A program made the translations under genes and the position numbers. The notes below the pieces were generated by a model. The model searched no databases. It was not told where the DNA came from and saw only the letters and a list, made by a program, of their open reading frames with translations. DNA of 57,188 nucleotides from JAAYAY01 sp964429355 (GTDB lineage Bacteria > Planctomycetota > Planctomycetia > Pirellulales > Thermoguttaceae): positions 1 to 57,188 of the forward strand of contig CAYSCH010000007.1 in NCBI GenBank assembly GCA_964429355.1, given 5' to 3'. Positions 9,901 through 24,900 of the stretch are shown here, one piece after another (the first letter of the stretch is position 1; each line of letters begins with the position of its first letter).

Positions 9901-12900
9901 TGCAGAGCAGTGAGCAGGCCAGCCTCGTGGTCAAACTGGCCGGAGCGAGTGCCGGGTTCCTGATCAACGGGGAACCGCTGGACATCGAGGATCGGATCGG
10001 CGGCACGCTGCAGGTTCTGGGCACGCCCGACTACCCGGTTGTACTCACATCGCTCTACGACGACACGGCGGCGGCCGGATTCAATCTTGAAGGGGATCCC
10101 CAGGGCGACACCTATCCAGGCACGACGGGCCCGACGGCCGGTGACTGGAGCAGCATCGTCATCGATCGCTATGCCAACACCCGCAACGTGGCGATTGTCA
10201 ACGAGGTGGAAGCGACCTACTCGGGCGAGAACGGAGTGAACGACATTCCGAAAAACGCCCAGTTCCTGGGTTACCTGGCGCCGGACCTGGCCCCGAGCCT
10301 GGAGATTGTTGTCAACAACGTGACCATCGAGGGAGAGACGGACGACGAGAAGGGGGGCGACGACAACCTGCGATTGGGATTTGAGGTCCACGGCAACATC
10401 AGCCTCGACAATCCGGACGACAAGGACGTTTACAGCTTCAACGCAACGGCCGGTTCGGAAGTCTGGATCGACCTGGATCGAACCAGCCATGCCCTCGACG
10501 CCAAAGTCGAATTGATCCTGCTTAACGAGTCCGTCGTGACTTCGTCGAACAGCAACGGCTCCATTACGGGCACCACCTCAGGGACCGACGCCAACGGCCC
10601 CTGGACGTTCGGCGCCGACAGTCTCGTGCAGGAGGCGTATCTGGGCGACGACTTCTATGGCACCAATCCGCTCGATCCGGGGATGCACGTGGTCCTGCCA
10701 GGGACCGCGGGGACGACGGGGACCTACATCGTGCGGGTTTCGAGCCAGAACGGCACGTCCGGGCGTTACGAGATGCAATTGCGTCTGCGCCAGGTCGACG
10801 AAGACCCGGGCACGACAATCCGCTACGCGGATATCCGCTATGCGGACACCGGCATCGAAGTTTACGGCCAGCCGGCCCACTCGATCCTGGCGGCCGAATC
10901 GGGGGAAACGTCGGGCGACAACAACGGCCCGAGCGGCGCCCAGGACCTGGGAAATCTGCTGGAAAGCGACCTGAATACGATCGGTGTGTCGGGACGCATC
11001 ACGTCTGCGGATGTGGACTGGTACCGGGTTGAAATCAATCAGGAGCAGATCCAGAGCATTGGCGGCGTGAACGGCGGCGGTAAGACCTGGTCGGCCGTTT
11101 TCGATATTGATTATGCGGACGGCATCTCGTCGGGAGCCGACACGGTCCTGGCCGTCTACCAATTCGTCAACGATCAATACAATCTCGTGTTTGTCGGCCG
11201 CGACTCGAATGTGGACGACGATCAGTCGGGCGCGAACGAAGGGCTCGACACCGACGACCTGAGCCGCGGCAGTTTCGACACGCTCGATCCTTACATCGGT
11301 CCCGTGCACGTGCCGGCTGGCGGGCCGGGCGGGACGACGACCTACTACGTGGCGGTCTGCTCGAATCGCAGTCTGCCGACGGAGTTGAACCAGACCTTCC
11401 AGGCGGGCGCCACGAACGCCGACGTGCGACTGGAGCCGATCGACTCCATCCAGCGGATTGTCGAAGATCACATCGGCTTCAGCGGCTACACCAGCGGCGG
11501 CTCCGTGCACGTGAACCCGGTCGAGTCGAACGGTATCCTGAAGATTTCCAGTGCCAGCGAGCTTGCGGCGCAGATCATTCCGTACACATTCTCCGACGTG
11601 GTGCTGTTTGTTTCGACCGATGAGTCGGGCAGCGATCGCCTGCGGACCGTCAATCCGTTTACTGGGGAGTATGTTACCAATGTCGGCGGCGTCAATGGTA
11701 CCAACGGTCTGGAAGACATCGCCATGCGCGACGACGGCGTCCTCATGGGGCAGCTCAACGGCCCCAATGACGGCAGCTCGGGCGACCTGCGGGTGATCGA
11801 CACGGGAACCGCCGCCCTTTCCGGCGGCGGGAGCGATGGGCTCACCACGGTCGGGAACTCCGGCCAGGATTTCGGTGCGTTGGCCTACCGGCGGGTGGGA
11901 ACTTCCAGTTGGATTACCTATGCCGTGAACAACAATTCCTACGACATGGTGGCCGATACGCCGACCAATTTCAACGACGGAGCTCCGGCCTTGTGGCGCC
12001 TCACCGAAAGTGGTGGCGCCGTCGACGAGCGGCCAGGTGCCAACGACCCACCTGGGGCTCAACCCGTCGGAAACTTGAACGGAATCAACGGAAGAGTGAC
12101 GGGGCTTCAGTTTGTCGGGAACACCCTGTTTGCCGTAACGGATACGGGAAGGCTGTACCGGACCAGTGTCAGCGGCAGCGCGGGTGGGAATTACCACAGC
12201 CACAGTGGGTGGACGCAGATTTCCTTGCCGGTGACCGTGGCCGGCAAGCCCTTCAGCGGTCTTGCGCTGGGCCCGAGCAACCTGAATACCATCAACAACC
12301 TGGACCTCGACGGCGACGGTTTTCCGGACGCCTCGCCCGCTACGAATGAGCCGCTCTCGCAGATTCTGTTTGCGTCGACCAGTGCCGGAGAGATCTATTC
12401 CTTCACCCAGTCGGGCGCTCTCCCGTCGGTCTTCATGTTCGATACCGACGTGGACGGGATCGCCGATTCGTACAGCATCAGCCTCCACTACAGCAACGGT
12501 AGCGCAGGCCCCGCGATTACCGGCCTGGCGTTCTCTCCCCTGGATTACAATCTTTGGCACCCCACCGAGCGCAGGTATTCAGACGGGGGACACGGAGTCA
12601 ACCAGACCGTCGACAACTCCCGCAACAGCAATGTCGACCAGGGTATCAGCAACGTTACTCACAGCTCGCAGCAGTCGGGCGGCGCCAGCTTCTATTTCGG
12701 CCTCGAAGAGTACGATTCGGGACCTAACGGGGACGAGTATCTCACGTACGGCGGCAATTATCAGTACGGCGTGCAGTCGAGCCAGGACCAGCAGGACCTT
12801 ACGAGCAACGGGGCTATCGGCAACAACTACAATCTGCCCGGCGGAGCTCATGGAAGCCTGATCACCGGCACATTCGACCTGGCGGACTACGAATACTCCG

Positions 12901-15900
12901 ACAAGCCGACACTGTACTTCAACTACTTCCTGGATACCGAGGGGAAGGCCTGGGTATCGGGCGGCGATGAGATGTACGACAGCGCCCGCGTGTGGCTCTG
13001 GGGGTCGCTGAATACGAGTGCCAGTTTCACAACGGCTGGCGGTACCCCGTCGACGCCCGCCACGACCGTGGTGATCGATCCGACCGGCCTTTACAACGAA
13101 TTTGCGATCGTCGCCAAGCAGAACGGTACCGCCTACAACGGTATCAATGTGACCTTCACACAAGTCGCCAATTCCGGCGATCCGGCCACCGCCACCTGGA
13201 ATGCGGCAGCCAAGAGACTGACGATCACCTATGAGTGGAACGTGACCACGGCCCAGCAGATCGTCAATGCTGTCAATGCGATTCCGCCTGCGGTGAACTG
13301 CCCGCTCATGGGGCAGCTCTCGGCAACCGTTAACAGCGGGAGCAACAGCATACCCGGCGACGCAGTGGCCGACGAGATTCTCATCGTCACCAGCGGCGGC
13401 GGCGCCGGTGTCTACGCCACCACAGGCAGTTTCTCCCTGGGGGGGTTTTATAACGATTTCGAGATTGTGGCCGACAGCACCGGCGCCGCCGGTAACGATC
13501 GCGCCGTCGTGTTCATTCAGGAGAGCGGTGCTGCGGCCGAGGCTGTCTGGGCGCCGACAGCAGGGCGCAACGGGGTACTGTTCGTCAAGTTCGATCCCGA
13601 TACGACCACCACGGCGGAACTGAAGGCGGTGGTGGACCCCTCCGGCCCGCTCGCGCTGCAGTTGGTCGACGACCCGGCCAACGACGGATCGGGAAGGATA
13701 CCTCTGGCGGAATGTCCCAATGAGATCCGCTTCATCACTGCCGGGGGAGCCGCCAATGTGGTGGCCACAAGTGGTGTGATTCCCTTAGCTGGCGCCAACA
13801 ACAACGGCTTTGAGATCCGGGCCAACGCCGCGGGAACCGGTGGCAACGACGTCGGGATCGTATTCGTGCACAAAGCAGGATTTGCCGTCAGCCGCGTCTG
13901 GGACGCCAATGCTGGACAGAATGGCGTGCTCACCGTGACCTTCGATCCCGGGGTAACCACAGCCGCTCAGATCGTCACTGCCATCGATTCCTCGGGGGCT
14001 CCGCTCGACGCTGTGATTGCGGGCAGCGGGGCGGACCCTGTTCTGGCCACCGATCTGTTCGGCGATAATGTCGTCAACCTGACCACCGGCGGCGGTCCTG
14101 GAGTGTACGCCTCTGCCCTATTCTCGTACACGGGCTGGAACAACGACTTGAATATCGTGGCGACCAACGTGGGAACCGCCGGAAACGATATCGGCATCGT
14201 CTTTGCCCAGAACAGCGGCGCAGCCGAAGCGGTCTGGGTGCCCAGTGCCGGCCGGCACGGCGTGCTCTACGTGACCTTCGACCGCGGCTCGAATACGGCG
14301 GCCCAGGTTGCCGCCGTCATCAATGCGACCGCTGCCCCGCTCGATGCGCAGCTCTACTTCGATCCGACGAACAACGGATCCGACGTGATTCTCGCAGCCG
14401 AATTGGCAAACGGCACGACGAGAGTTACCAGCGGCGGAGCGACCGGCATAGCCACGGCTGGTGTGATCGCATTGCCGACCGGCTATCACAATGATTTCGA
14501 GATCTGGGCGGATAGCCCGGGGGTCGGTGGAGACGACATCCAGGTCGTATTCCAGTATGGTTCGGCGGTCGGCACGAACTGGAACCCCGGCGGCGGGACC
14601 AACGGAGTGCTCACGGTAACCTTCATTCCCGGAGTGACAACTGCTGCGCAGCTGGTCAATGCCGTCAACCTGTCGAGCGGTCCCCTCGATGCCCGACTCG
14701 TGCCCGATCTCCAGATCCCGGGCATGAACACGATCCCGGGCGCGGATCTTGCCGAGAATCTGCCAAGAGTGACCGCGGGTGGAAATGCCGTGACGTACGC
14801 TTCGGGCGGTGTTTACACCCTGGCAGGGGCCAACAACGACTTCCTCATCCGGGCCACGAATCTGGGCGCCACAGAGAACGGCTATGGGATCGCCTTCATC
14901 CACGACACCACCCTCGGAACCGGCGCGACGGCCATCTGGAGTGCGACCGCCGGCATCAAGGGCGTTCTGGTCGTGACCTTCAATCCGGACACGACTCCCG
15001 CGGCTACCGTCGTCAACGCGATCAACACCTCGGGGTCCCCGCTGACTGCGGAACTCGTGGCTCCCGAACCCGGCGTTCCGCAGAACAACGGCACCGGGGT
15101 TGTGGCTTTCAATGCGCAGTGGTATCTGCTGGCCACGAACAACTCCACGCTGTCGACGGCAAGCCGGACGAATGAGTTGCCCCGCTTCCTCTCGACTTCG
15201 TCCGAACTCTCCACTTCGTCCGACGTTTCGGCACACGAGCGCCAGCGAGTCCAGGAACTATTCGATGCGGCCGATTGGCGGCAGGCGAGGGTGGATCTGG
15301 GCGACTTCGCCGGTCTCAGCGGGCTGAAACTTCGCTTCGACTTCAGCACGGCCGGCGAAATGCCCTCCAACTATGCCGGGCTGGATAGTACCGTCGAGAG
15401 TCAGGGTAATTACACCAATGCCCATAAAGGCCAGTCCAACGGCTTCGAGGGATTCTACGTCGACGACATCCTCGTTGGTTTTTCGGAACGGGGCGAAATG
15501 GTGACGGCTTCGAACGGCACCACGACCTCTCATTTCACCCTGCCTACCCAGCAACTGCAGACAGACTATCCGGTGGAAGACGTGGAGGGCGAGTACCAGT
15601 TGGAAATTCGCCGCGGAACAGAATATGCCGACAACGTGACGTCGGTCACGGCGGATACGGCCATCCTCGAACAGTTCGATACCAACGCCCGGCTCATCCC
15701 CGACGGCGGCGCCAATGGGACCGCGATACTGGGCCTCGATGCTGGCCGGCTTGAGCTGACATGGACTCCGGGACAAGTCTCCTGGCCGGTCGATCACAAT
15801 ACGGTCACCGGTTCCTACGTGGGCAACTACCGCGGCGATCAGAACGTCGAGCGGCAGCAGGATCAGTTGATCATCGAGAAGAACACGATCCGCAATGTGG

Positions 15901-18900
15901 CCAATACGGGGATCCTGATCGACGCCGGGAGCCGGGAAGGCCTCGACGTGCCCCAGCCGGGAAGCGCCATCAATTATCCCGTGCTCAACAACGAGGATCT
16001 GGCTCCGGGTGTGGTGGTCAGCAACAACGTGATCGCCTATTTCGGCGACACGGGGATCGTGTTCAGTGGGGACGACGACCAGGACTGCGACCCGGTGACT
16101 CCCTTCGGGCGGATCGTCAACAACACGATCGTCGGGACCTCCGGCGACAGCGACTATGGGATTCGGGTCACCGACTACGCCAGTCCGACGATCCTCAACA
16201 ACATCATCACGAATATCAACACGGTGGCACCGGCGGGTGTGGCCGTCTCGCTGGTCAATTCGGGGACCACGATCGTCAATTACAACCTGTACCAGGGGAA
16301 CCGGACCAACGGGACAACCGGGAGTAACGATCTGAATCTACCGGTGGGGGCCGCCTTGTTCGTCAACCCGGCGACCTACAATTTCTATCTGGCCGCGGGC
16401 AGCCTGGCCATCGACAGTTCGATCGACGTGCTCGGGGAACGGTCGGCGCTGGCTGTGGTCAAGTCGCCGCTGGTGATCCCCGTTTCGCCAATCATTGCGC
16501 CCGAGCGGGATCGCTACAATCAACTGCGGCTGGACGACAAGTCGCAGTCGCCGCCGTCGGGCATGGGGGCCGAGATCTACAAGGACCGCGGCGCGATCGA
16601 GCGCGCCGATTTCGCCGGTCCCACCGCCCGGATCGTCGATCCTTACGACAACGCCGAAGCGCGGGACGCGCTCAACCCGAAGATCGACGGGGCCTGCGAT
16701 TACGACAGTTCCGTACACGACGTGGTGGTGATCAACCAGAAGACGATCGATTTCGCCGTACAGCTTTTCGACAGTGCGGGGATCGGGATCGACGATTTCA
16801 CGGTCACCGAACTGGACGGAATCACTGTCCGCACCAACGTGGTGAAGGTCTATCGCGTGCTGAATCCGTCTGAGTTCAGCAGCACTCCCGAGGCCCAGTG
16901 GCCAACCCTCCGGCTGGGCTCCGATTATCTGCTCGACTGGGACGCGGCGAACAACATCATCCACGTCATACCGGCCAACGGGATCTGGGAGTCCGGCTAC
17001 TACTACGCCATTGACGTGAACAACACGGTTGTGCGCGACCTGGCGGGCAACGCGCTCCAGCCCAACCGTTCGGCGGCGCCCTTCACCGGGAAGACCCTGT
17101 TCACGATCCATCTTACGGGCCTGGATTTCGGCGACCTGGCCGATCCTTCCTATGTGACGCTGCTGGAGAGCGGCCCGACCGACGGAGAGGGTGGACCGCG
17201 GCACGTGGTCACGGGCGACGTCTACCTGGGTTCTGCGCCCAACGTGGAGCTCAATGCCGCGGCCGACTCGGATGCCAAGGGAGATTATTACGATGACGGG
17301 GTCACGGTGATCGCCGCCCTGCAGATGGAAGATGCGCTGATTCCCGGTGCGGGCGTCGGCACACTGAGAATCGAGGCTTCGATCGGTGGCTATCTCAACG
17401 CCTGGATCGACTTCAATGGAGACGGCAAGTTCGATCAGGCCGAAGAAAGAATTGCAGAAGATATCTGGCTCGAGCCGGGTATGAACGAGCTTGCCGTGAA
17501 CGTGCCCCCCGCGACCTTTGTCAATCCGGCGGATCCGGATGCCGCGGACGTTTACCAGCGCGGCGCCCGCTTCCGCTTCACGAGCTTCGAATTTGCCGGC
17601 GTACCATGGCTCGGCCCGGCGACTGGCGACCCGGCCATGGGATCCGAAGGAATCGCGGCCGACGGCGAAGTGGAAGACTACCTGCTGGATATCGTTCGCT
17701 ATCGGCAGGATTGGGGTGATGCGCCCATCGACATCTTCACCGGAAAGTATCTCTACCCAACCAACGCCGCACGGAACGGAGCCACCCACTACATCGACCA
17801 GGTGAACGGCCCCTACCTGGGCGGCAGGATCGACGCCGAGATGGACGGGCAAGCCACGTTCGGGGCGACCGGCGACGATCTCGACAACGACGGTTCCGGC
17901 CTGATTACCGCCGGTTCGGCCGCTGGCGAAGTCAACCCAGCACTCACCTACGTGACCTCCGGCGGGTCATCCGTCACACCGGGACGACTCGATGCGTTCA
18001 ACCCGGCAGGAATCAACAACGGTTTCGAGATTCTGGCTCCCGCCGGCAAGAACGGCATCCAAGTGAAGTTTGTCGCCGGCAGCACGACGGCAGCCGCCTG
18101 GAATGGCTTGACGGAGACCCTGACGGTCACCTTCATCGACGGGACAACGACGGCCAACGAACTTGTGGCCGTGGTCAACGGAGTCGCGGGGAGCCCGCTT
18201 GTGGCCAATCTCGTCGCCGACGTGGACAACGACGACGAAGACGGCGTTACATTCCTCGACATCGGTGCCAATCCGGACAACAGTCTCATCCCCGGAAACG
18301 ACGCCTCCATGGTGAGTGTGGTTCTGGGAGGCACGGGCAGCGCGAAGCTCGACGCCTGGATCGACTTCAATGGCGACGGAGTCTGGACTGACGAGTACGC
18401 CCAGACCGAGTTGATCGACCCGTCGGGTATGCACGATGAGTTCTACTTCATCGCCAAGGATCCGGGCCAGGTCGGCACGCGAATCGGCGTGATCTTCCAT
18501 GCAGGCAGCGACCTCTCGGTAGCCTACAGCGTCGGCACGCGAATCCTGGACATCACGTACGTTGCGGGTACAACGACCGTCGGGCAGATGATCGCGGCCG
18601 TCAATGCCGCAGCCAGTGGAACGGGTGCGATTCCGGCGTTCGATATTCCCAACAACCACACGATCGCAGCCGAACTGGAAGGAACCGAGTATACCACCGG
18701 CACGATTGCCCTGAGCGGCTACGACAACGATTTCGCCGTTACCCACACGGCCGATTTCTCCGTGGTGTTCAATCACCTCCCGGGGGGGCCGGTCCAGGCC
18801 AGCTGGGACGGTGCGACACTCTCAGTTTCCTTCGACCCGGAAGTGACGACTGCCCTGGAACTCGTGGAAGCGATCAACGACGTGGCGGGCGGTCCCGACG

Positions 18901-21900
18901 CGAATCTGGTCAGCGATCTGCCCATGGTAGGCGAGTTTTTTGCAGCGCCCGAGAATGACGGTAGCGGCACGATCGCCGCCGGCGATCTGAACCGGGCCTT
19001 CACGATCACGACCAGCGGCGGCGGAACGGGATCCAAGGCCACCACCGGCATCATCGATCCAGACCCGCTCCTGGCCAACGATGCCTTCGAGATTCTGGCC
19101 ACGAAGAACACGTCCATCAACAACAACAAGAGAGTTACATTCTACGAAGTCGCTGCGCCGGGGGATCCGGTAAGCGCCGTGTGGAACGGGCTCGATACGT
19201 TGACCATCCGCTACGAACCGGGCGTCTCGACAGTCCAGGAGATCGTCCAGGCGGTTGTGCAACTGAACATCGACAATCCGGGAAGCTGCCCGTTCACGGC
19301 CCAGTTTGCGGCGGGCGGAAACGGCACCGACACGATCGCGGAGGGCAAGCTCGCTCTGGGACCGGCGTATGTCACCAGCGGCGGCACATACGGGGCGGTG
19401 GCCACAACTGGTGTGATCAACCCACCTGGAACCAACAACTCGCTGGAGATTCACAGCATCGCCAAGGATCCGGCCTATAACGGCATCACGATTGCGTTCT
19501 ACGAGGATCTGACGCGTGCTTCGGCCAGTTGGAACGGACTGGACACCCTCACGGTCAGGTATGTTCCGGGCGCAACCGCCGTTCAGGAAATCGTCAGCCG
19601 GATCAACAACAGCGGCAGCCCGCTCATGGCGGAGTTCGCCGCCGATCCGAATCTCGGTGGCGGCCTGCTCCTCGACGAAGCCGATGGAGTCATCTACGAT
19701 GGTGCCGAGTTCCTCATCGACGGCGGCTACGAGCGGATATTCACCGGCGAGATCATCGAACCGGGCGCGAACGTGCTCAGCTTCTTCGTACCCGAAACTG
19801 CGGTGCCCGGCGCCAGCTACGCTCGCTTCCGGGTGACAGAAGACGGACTGGACGCCGACGGCCAGCGGCTGGGAACCGACGGATTGGCCGAATCGGGCGA
19901 GGTCGAGGATTATCCGGTCATCGTTCGAGGCGTCGATTACGGCGATGCTCCCCTCCGCTGGGACGAAGCCAACCAGGAGTTCCTATGGGACGCCGTGAAC
20001 CGGATGTGGGTCGATCCCTATGAAACGATTCTCCAAAGAAGTATCTACGGCAATGTTATCGATGACGGGGCACGCCACGTGATCGTCGGGCCCTGGCTTG
20101 GAAGTGCCCTTTCGGGTGAAACCAAGGCGCATGCCGTCGACCACGATGTGAATGGAACACCCGACAGGCTGGCCGAGGGGGACGATACCGAATCGGACCT
20201 CGAAGGATACGACGACGAAGACGGAGTCGTCTTCGTTCAGGAGATTGTGCCGGGGCAGAGTGTCACTATCGATGTCACCATGGACCGTGTCGGCTTCGAC
20301 GGCCGGGCATGGGTGGCCATCGATCCCACAACGGGTGCCAACGATCGGTTTATCGTCCGGGCCGCGGAATACGGAGAGACCTTGAATGGAGCGGCGGTGA
20401 CCTTCTCGATGGTCAGCGGCCTGCCGAACGACGGCTCCGGAACGATTCCGACAACCGCCATCGCCAACGGTGAGGAATACGTCACCGCGTTTGGCGTTGT
20501 CGGCTCGACGGGCAAGCCGGGCACGATCGGCAGGATCGATCCCTCCGGGCCGAATAACGCATTCGAAATCCGCGCCAGAGAAAACGGCCATAACGGATTG
20601 GCCGTGCGATTCAATTATCTTGCGGCTGGCAGCCCCAATGTCAGTTGGGACGGTTCCACGCTGAGCGTCAACTACATTCCGGGGGTCACCACGATCAACC
20701 AGTTGCAGACGCTCATCGACGAGTTGGAGGACTCGCCGGACAACTGCCCGCTCGAACTCGTCCGCCTCGACGACGCCAATGCCCTTCCCGTGGCCAGCTA
20801 TGACCTGGTCGACGATCCAAGCCGCGAAGGTTCCGGGACGATTGGCAGCGGCATCGTTGGATTTGCCGATGCGACCGCCTCCGGTGGCCTCCTGTCTCCG
20901 TTTGTCCAGAGCGGTCCCGACAACGATTTCCGCATCTTCTCGCCGGACGGAACAGACGGCATCAACGTCTCGATCATCGCGGTGGCTGCGGGCGATCCGG
21001 TGACGGCAGACTGGAATGCCGGCACCAACACCCTGACTATCCGCGTGGAAGAGGGCGTAACCACCGTGAAGGATTTGGTGGTCGCCGTCAACAATTCGGG
21101 AAGTCCGTTGGCTGCAGAACTGATCCCGACGTTGCTGGTCGAGTACAACGATGGCGCGACGACGCAACAGATCGTCGACGCGATCAATTCGACCGGTGTG
21201 TTTGTGGCAGAACTCGATCCGACCGGCGATCCGGACAACGACGGATCGGCCAACGTCACCTACCAGCTCGACCAGTTCACCGATAGCCTGAGCGGCGGCC
21301 AATGGCCAGGCCTCCTCAACGCGTGGATCGACTTCAACGGCAACGGCTACTTCGAGGACGAGTACGCCGCGACCGATGAGATTCTGGACTCGTTCACTGT
21401 TCAGGCGACGCGGCCAGGCCAGGTGCTGAACCGGATTCCCGTCAACTTCGTGGTCGATGCGGAGCAGGGGAAGGCCGTCTTGGTCGACTTCTCGTGGGAC
21501 GTTCTGACAGTGAGTTTCGACGGTACAGCGACAACCGTGCAGGCGATCATCAACGCGTTCGACGCGGCTGCCAACCTGCCGTTCGTGGTCCACGTGGCGC
21601 CGGGGGCATCGGCGGGCGATAGCGTCGATCCGGCGGCCCTGGATGGTGTTTCCTTCCTGACGGACGGGGCCTATGAGCGGATCTTCACCAACGCGTCTCT
21701 CTACGATGTCGACGAGAAGGTCAACACGCTGTTGTTTGACGTGCCCTTCACCGACGATCTCAAAGCGACCTATGCTCGTTTCCGAGTGACGTCGGACGGC
21801 CTTTCCGTGGGCGGCAGCCTCCTCGGGCCCGCCGGACTGGCGCTCAGCGGAGAAGTGGAAGACTACCTCGTGGTCGTGCAGCCGGTCGATTACGGCGACG

Positions 21901-24900
21901 CTCCCGATAGTTACCCGACCCGACTCGTCAAAGACATCGCGGGGAACATCATTGTCAACGGCGCTCGCCATATCATCGACGGCCCGTATTTCGGCGCGAC
22001 CATCGATGCCAACCTGGAAGGCCAGCCCTCGGCCGACGCCCTCGGCGACGACAAGGATAACGACGGTTCGACCGCGCTCGCCGCGGCCGACGTCCAACTC
22101 GGTCCGTATACGTATCAAACGGTGGACGGCAAGATCCTCATCAATCCCGCCGGGCTCAGCAACGCGTTGGAGATCTACAGCCCGTCGGCGACCGACGGCT
22201 TGAAAGTCGTGTTCCAGCTCAGCACGCCCGGCGTCCTGCCGACCGCCGCGTGGAGTTCTGCCACCGGCACCCTGACCGTTAAATTCGACGCCGGCGTGAC
22301 CACGGTCCGTGACCTGGTCGAGACCATCAACGACACCATCGGGAGCCAGCTCCGTGCCAGGCTTGCCGACGATGCGGCAAACGACGACGAGGACGGAGTG
22401 TTCGCCGATGCTGCCGGAACGGTTGACTTCTCCAGCGTGTACATGATTCCGGGCGAGTCCGCAGAGTTCTATGTCACGGTGGGAGGCGTTGGCAGCGAGC
22501 CGGTCTATCTCAATGCCTGGATCGACTACAGCGGCGACGGATTGTGGCAGGCCGACGAACATATCTTCGGGACTGCCGAGCTGATCCCAGGGAACGTGGC
22601 GTTGAAACGCTTCACATTCGACGTTCCCGAAGACGCGAAGCCCGGAACGACCTACGCTCGGTTCCGCATCAGTTCGCAGCAAGATCTCTCCTTCGAGGGG
22701 CTTGCCCTCGACGGCGAAGTCGAAGACTACATCGGCTACATCCAGGCCGTCGACTACGGCGACGCACCGCCAACCATGGATTATGCAACACTGCGGACCG
22801 ACGGCGGGCCTCGCCACGTGATCGCGGTGGCCGGTCCTTGGGCGGCCGCACCGGGGCCGTGGATCGGCTCCACTGCTCCCGACCACGATCTGCCGTTGGC
22901 TTCGCCTCCCGACGATGATGCTTCGGGCGCAGACGACGAAGACAATGCGGACATCGTGTTCTACAATGCTCACGGTACCCCCGTGACCGCCTTGATGTCG
23001 GCCGGCCTCGTTCCCGGCGAGTGGGCGTCTGTCGACGTGAAGCTTGGCGGTACCTATCCGCTTCTCCATGCGTGGATCGACTTCAACGGCGACGGCGATT
23101 TCGAAGATTCGGGCAGCGAAACACTCAACGGCGTCAGTGAGGCCTGGAACGAGCACATTACAACCGCCGGTGTCACCGGCAGCACTGCCACGATTGAGTT
23201 CTACGTACCCTCCTCCGTCGATCCGGGCACGGCCTATGCTCGTTTCCGAGTGGTCGACGGGAATTCGGCTTGGACGCCGTCGCCGGAAGGAATGGCCGTG
23301 TCGGATACGGGCCTGCCGATAACCGGCGAGGTCGAAGACCACGCCATCGCGATCCTGCCCGTGGATCACGGCGACATGGAGCATCCGACAACCTATTGGA
23401 AGAACTTCGGAGCACGCCATGTGATTGTCGGGCCGTACCTGGGGAACAACGCTACCGATTGGGAACACGACGGGCAATCGAGCGCCGACGCCACCGGCGA
23501 CGACCTGGCGGGCGCGGATGACGAGGACGGCCTGTCGATCAAGGATCTCTGGGGACAGGAGACCTCAAGCCTGATTCAAGGCGAGGTGACTTCCTTCACC
23601 GTCACGGTCAACGTTCCCGATTCCACCCCGGACAATGACGGCACGAGCACGCTTGCCGCCAGCGACCTACCGATCGTGCCCACAAGCACGTCCGGCGTTG
23701 CCGGCGGCGCACCCGCCATGCTCTCCTTCGATCCGGCGGGAATGAACAACGCATTCGCCATCACTTACCCCGGGGCAACCGGTGATTTCAGCGTCGTGTT
23801 CGAACAGGTTGCGATGGTCGGCGACCTGCCGGTCGCCACCTGGGATGGCGTCACCAGCACATTGACGGTTACTTTCGATGCCGGAGTGACCACCACCAGC
23901 GACCTGATTGCCACGATCAATGCGGCGGCCAACCCGCTCGCTGCCGATCTGGCCGTCGATTCGGAGAACCTCGACGAGGCCTTGCTCTATGCGTGGATCG
24001 ACTTCACCGGCGACGGCGACTTCACCGATTCCGGCAGCGAGAGCCAGGGCTCAACCACCTATTCCTGGAACGAATATCTGCTGCAGGCCAAGGTCTTTGG
24101 CCAAGGGACGCACACCTATTCGTTCGACGTCTATGTGCCGCGGATGGTGGACGCGGTCAACTACATCGATACGAACACGGTCAACCTGCGGTTCCGAGTG
24201 GTCGACGCGGCCGACGGCTGGACCCCGGCCATCGACACCACCGCATACAGCGGCGAGGTGGAAGACTATTCGCTGAAACTCGTCGATGTCGACTATGGCG
24301 ACATGGACCCCGGACCGACCGCATGGGAAGACAACGGAGCCCGCCATGTCATCGGCGGCCCCTATCTCGGCTCCGTGCCGGACGGGGACCACGACGGGAT
24401 GCCGAACGTCGCTGCCAATACGGACGATACCAACGGAACTCCCGACGATGAAGACGGTGTCGTCATCAATTGGAACAACACCCTGATCAGCACCATCCTG
24501 GACGACAACCAGTTGATTCCGGGCGAGTCGACCACGCTGGAAGTCTCCATCGGCGGTGTTGCCGGTGAAGCCGGCTATCTCTTCGCCTGGATCGATCTGG
24601 AACGCGACGGCGACTGGACAGGCAGCGGTGCCGAAGGCGCGTCGACCTGGAATGAGGTCCTGGCAGATGCCATGCCGGTTACCGCGGGCACCACGGAAGT
24701 CATCAACCTGTTTGCCCCACGCTATGATGAGCTGGGCAGCCCGATTCAGCCCGGTGAGGTCTATGCGAGGTTCCGCGTCATCAGCAAGGCGGAATACGAT
24801 ATTCTCAAGGCTGATCCTCTGTGGACCGGACTGTCGTTGGACGGCCTGGCCTATAGCGGCGAGGTTGAAGATCACATGTTCGAGTTGGTCGGCGTCGACT

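Noticed and set aside
19983..23477. Very long open frame on the minus strand (over 1,100 codons)
   Set aside because: It is exactly antisense to the GEVED region. High GC and repeated codons keep the frame open; it has no recognisable domains or signal peptide. The same applies to minus frames at 24933-28160 and 31723-34650.
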